Origin: Nitrosomonas nitrosa | GTDB lineage: Bacteria > Pseudomonadota > Gammaproteobacteria > Burkholderiales > Nitrosomonadaceae | Length of the DNA: 64,000 nucleotides | Direction of reading: 5' to 3' | Assembly: GCF_003051105.1 (NCBI RefSeq) | Contig: NZ_QAOO01000016.1 | Span: 1-64,000, forward strand | In this document: positions 63,853 to 64,000 of the stretch, in pieces | Layout: each line of letters starts with the position of its first letter | Position numbering within the stretch: the first letter of the stretch is position 1 | Notes under the pieces: generated by a model | What the model saw: only the letters and a program-made list of their open reading frames with translations | Databases searched by the model: none | What the model was told of the DNA's origin: nothing | Made by a program: the position numbers and the translations under genes

Positions 63853-64000
63853 TTAAAATTTGATGGTAGCCATCGTATAGCCATAATTGGTATCAGCAGA
63901 GCCGGGGGAACCCGGGACTTTGTCGAAGTAAGAGCCTTTGAATATATGGCTATACCCGATATCAAAGCTTACCCGTTTTAAATAGCTCCATTGCGGGTCC
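63853..64000 (-). CDS. Outer membrane beta-barrel protein, C-terminal fragment (runs off window)
   Basis: On the minus strand an open frame enters from the right edge and stops at 63853. It reads WSYLKRVSFDIGYSHIFKGS, then YFDKVPGSPGSADTNYGYTM, ending ATIKF. The alternating pattern and terminal Phe fit the last strands of an outer-membrane barrel, possibly of the alginate-export type (a GYxHxFKG motif is typical). Only about 48 residues are visible, so the exact family is uncertain. Confidence 0.65.
   Translation of the reverse strand, partial: DPQWSYLKRVSFDIGYSHIFKGSYFDKVPGSPGSADTNYGYTMATIKF

Overview
The window is most likely the chromosome of a betaproteobacterial ammonia oxidiser of the Nitrosomonas type. 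The strongest single clue is the gene at 22039-22452. It encodes nitrosocyanin, a red copper protein known from this physiological group, with the signal peptide and the Glu/Cys/His/His copper ligand set visible. Gene content and order elsewhere (Tyr-Gly-Thr tRNAs with tuf, rpsU-yqeY-dnaG-rpoD, tolQRAB-pal-cpoB with ruvCAB) fit a betaproteobacterium. The species is inferred, not proven.

Layout. 1-21403 is core genome: the start of tuf with its tRNAs, a CAT-anticodon tRNA, rpoD, dnaG, yqeY and rpsU on the minus strand, then tsaD, plsY, folB, queC and queE. A long minus-strand run follows: yebC, ruvC, ruvA, ruvB, ybgC, tolQ, tolR, tolA, tolB, pal, cpoB. glmU and glmS lie upstream of it. 22039-29231 holds nitrosocyanin with a clear terminator, a Lon-like protease, an M18 aminopeptidase and RelA. 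29559-38936 is accessory: an N-formylglutamate-amidohydrolase-like gene, a secreted cysteine-rich/Kazal protein pair, a tyrosinase with two PPC domains and a small partner ORF, a YjbQ protein, and a tightly packed three-gene cluster (C39-like protease, RimK-like ATP-grasp ligase, GCS2-like ligase) that looks like an uncharacterised peptide or amide synthesis or modification pathway.

39100-48304 is a type I restriction-modification island on the minus strand: XRE regulator, hsdR, GxxExxY protein, hsdM, Schlafen/AlbA-type regulator, hsdS and a Fic remnant. It is visibly rearranged. hsdR has an amber codon immediately after its Walker A region. A 158-bp unit is repeated five times between the GxxExxY gene and hsdM. 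A short dispersed repeat is embedded in frame several times in hsdS. The Fic protein has lost its catalytic core by an in-frame deletion. A fragment-bearing stretch without a convincing gene follows, up to 49044.

49045-52929 is a ydbH-ynbE-ydbL operon (AsmA-like lipid transfer across the envelope). Then come two envelope proteins of unknown function, a complete TonB2/TtpC-type energy transduction operon on the minus strand (DUF3450, TtpC-like, ExbB, ExbD, TonB, TPR; 60315-55113), a truncated FecR-like protein, a short-chain dehydrogenase, a periplasmic alpha-carbonic anhydrase, a small secreted Ser/Asn-rich protein, and the C-terminus of an outer-membrane beta-barrel protein that runs off the window.

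Coordinates follow the start codons I favour. Function calls rest on recognising family motifs by eye. No database search or alignment was run.
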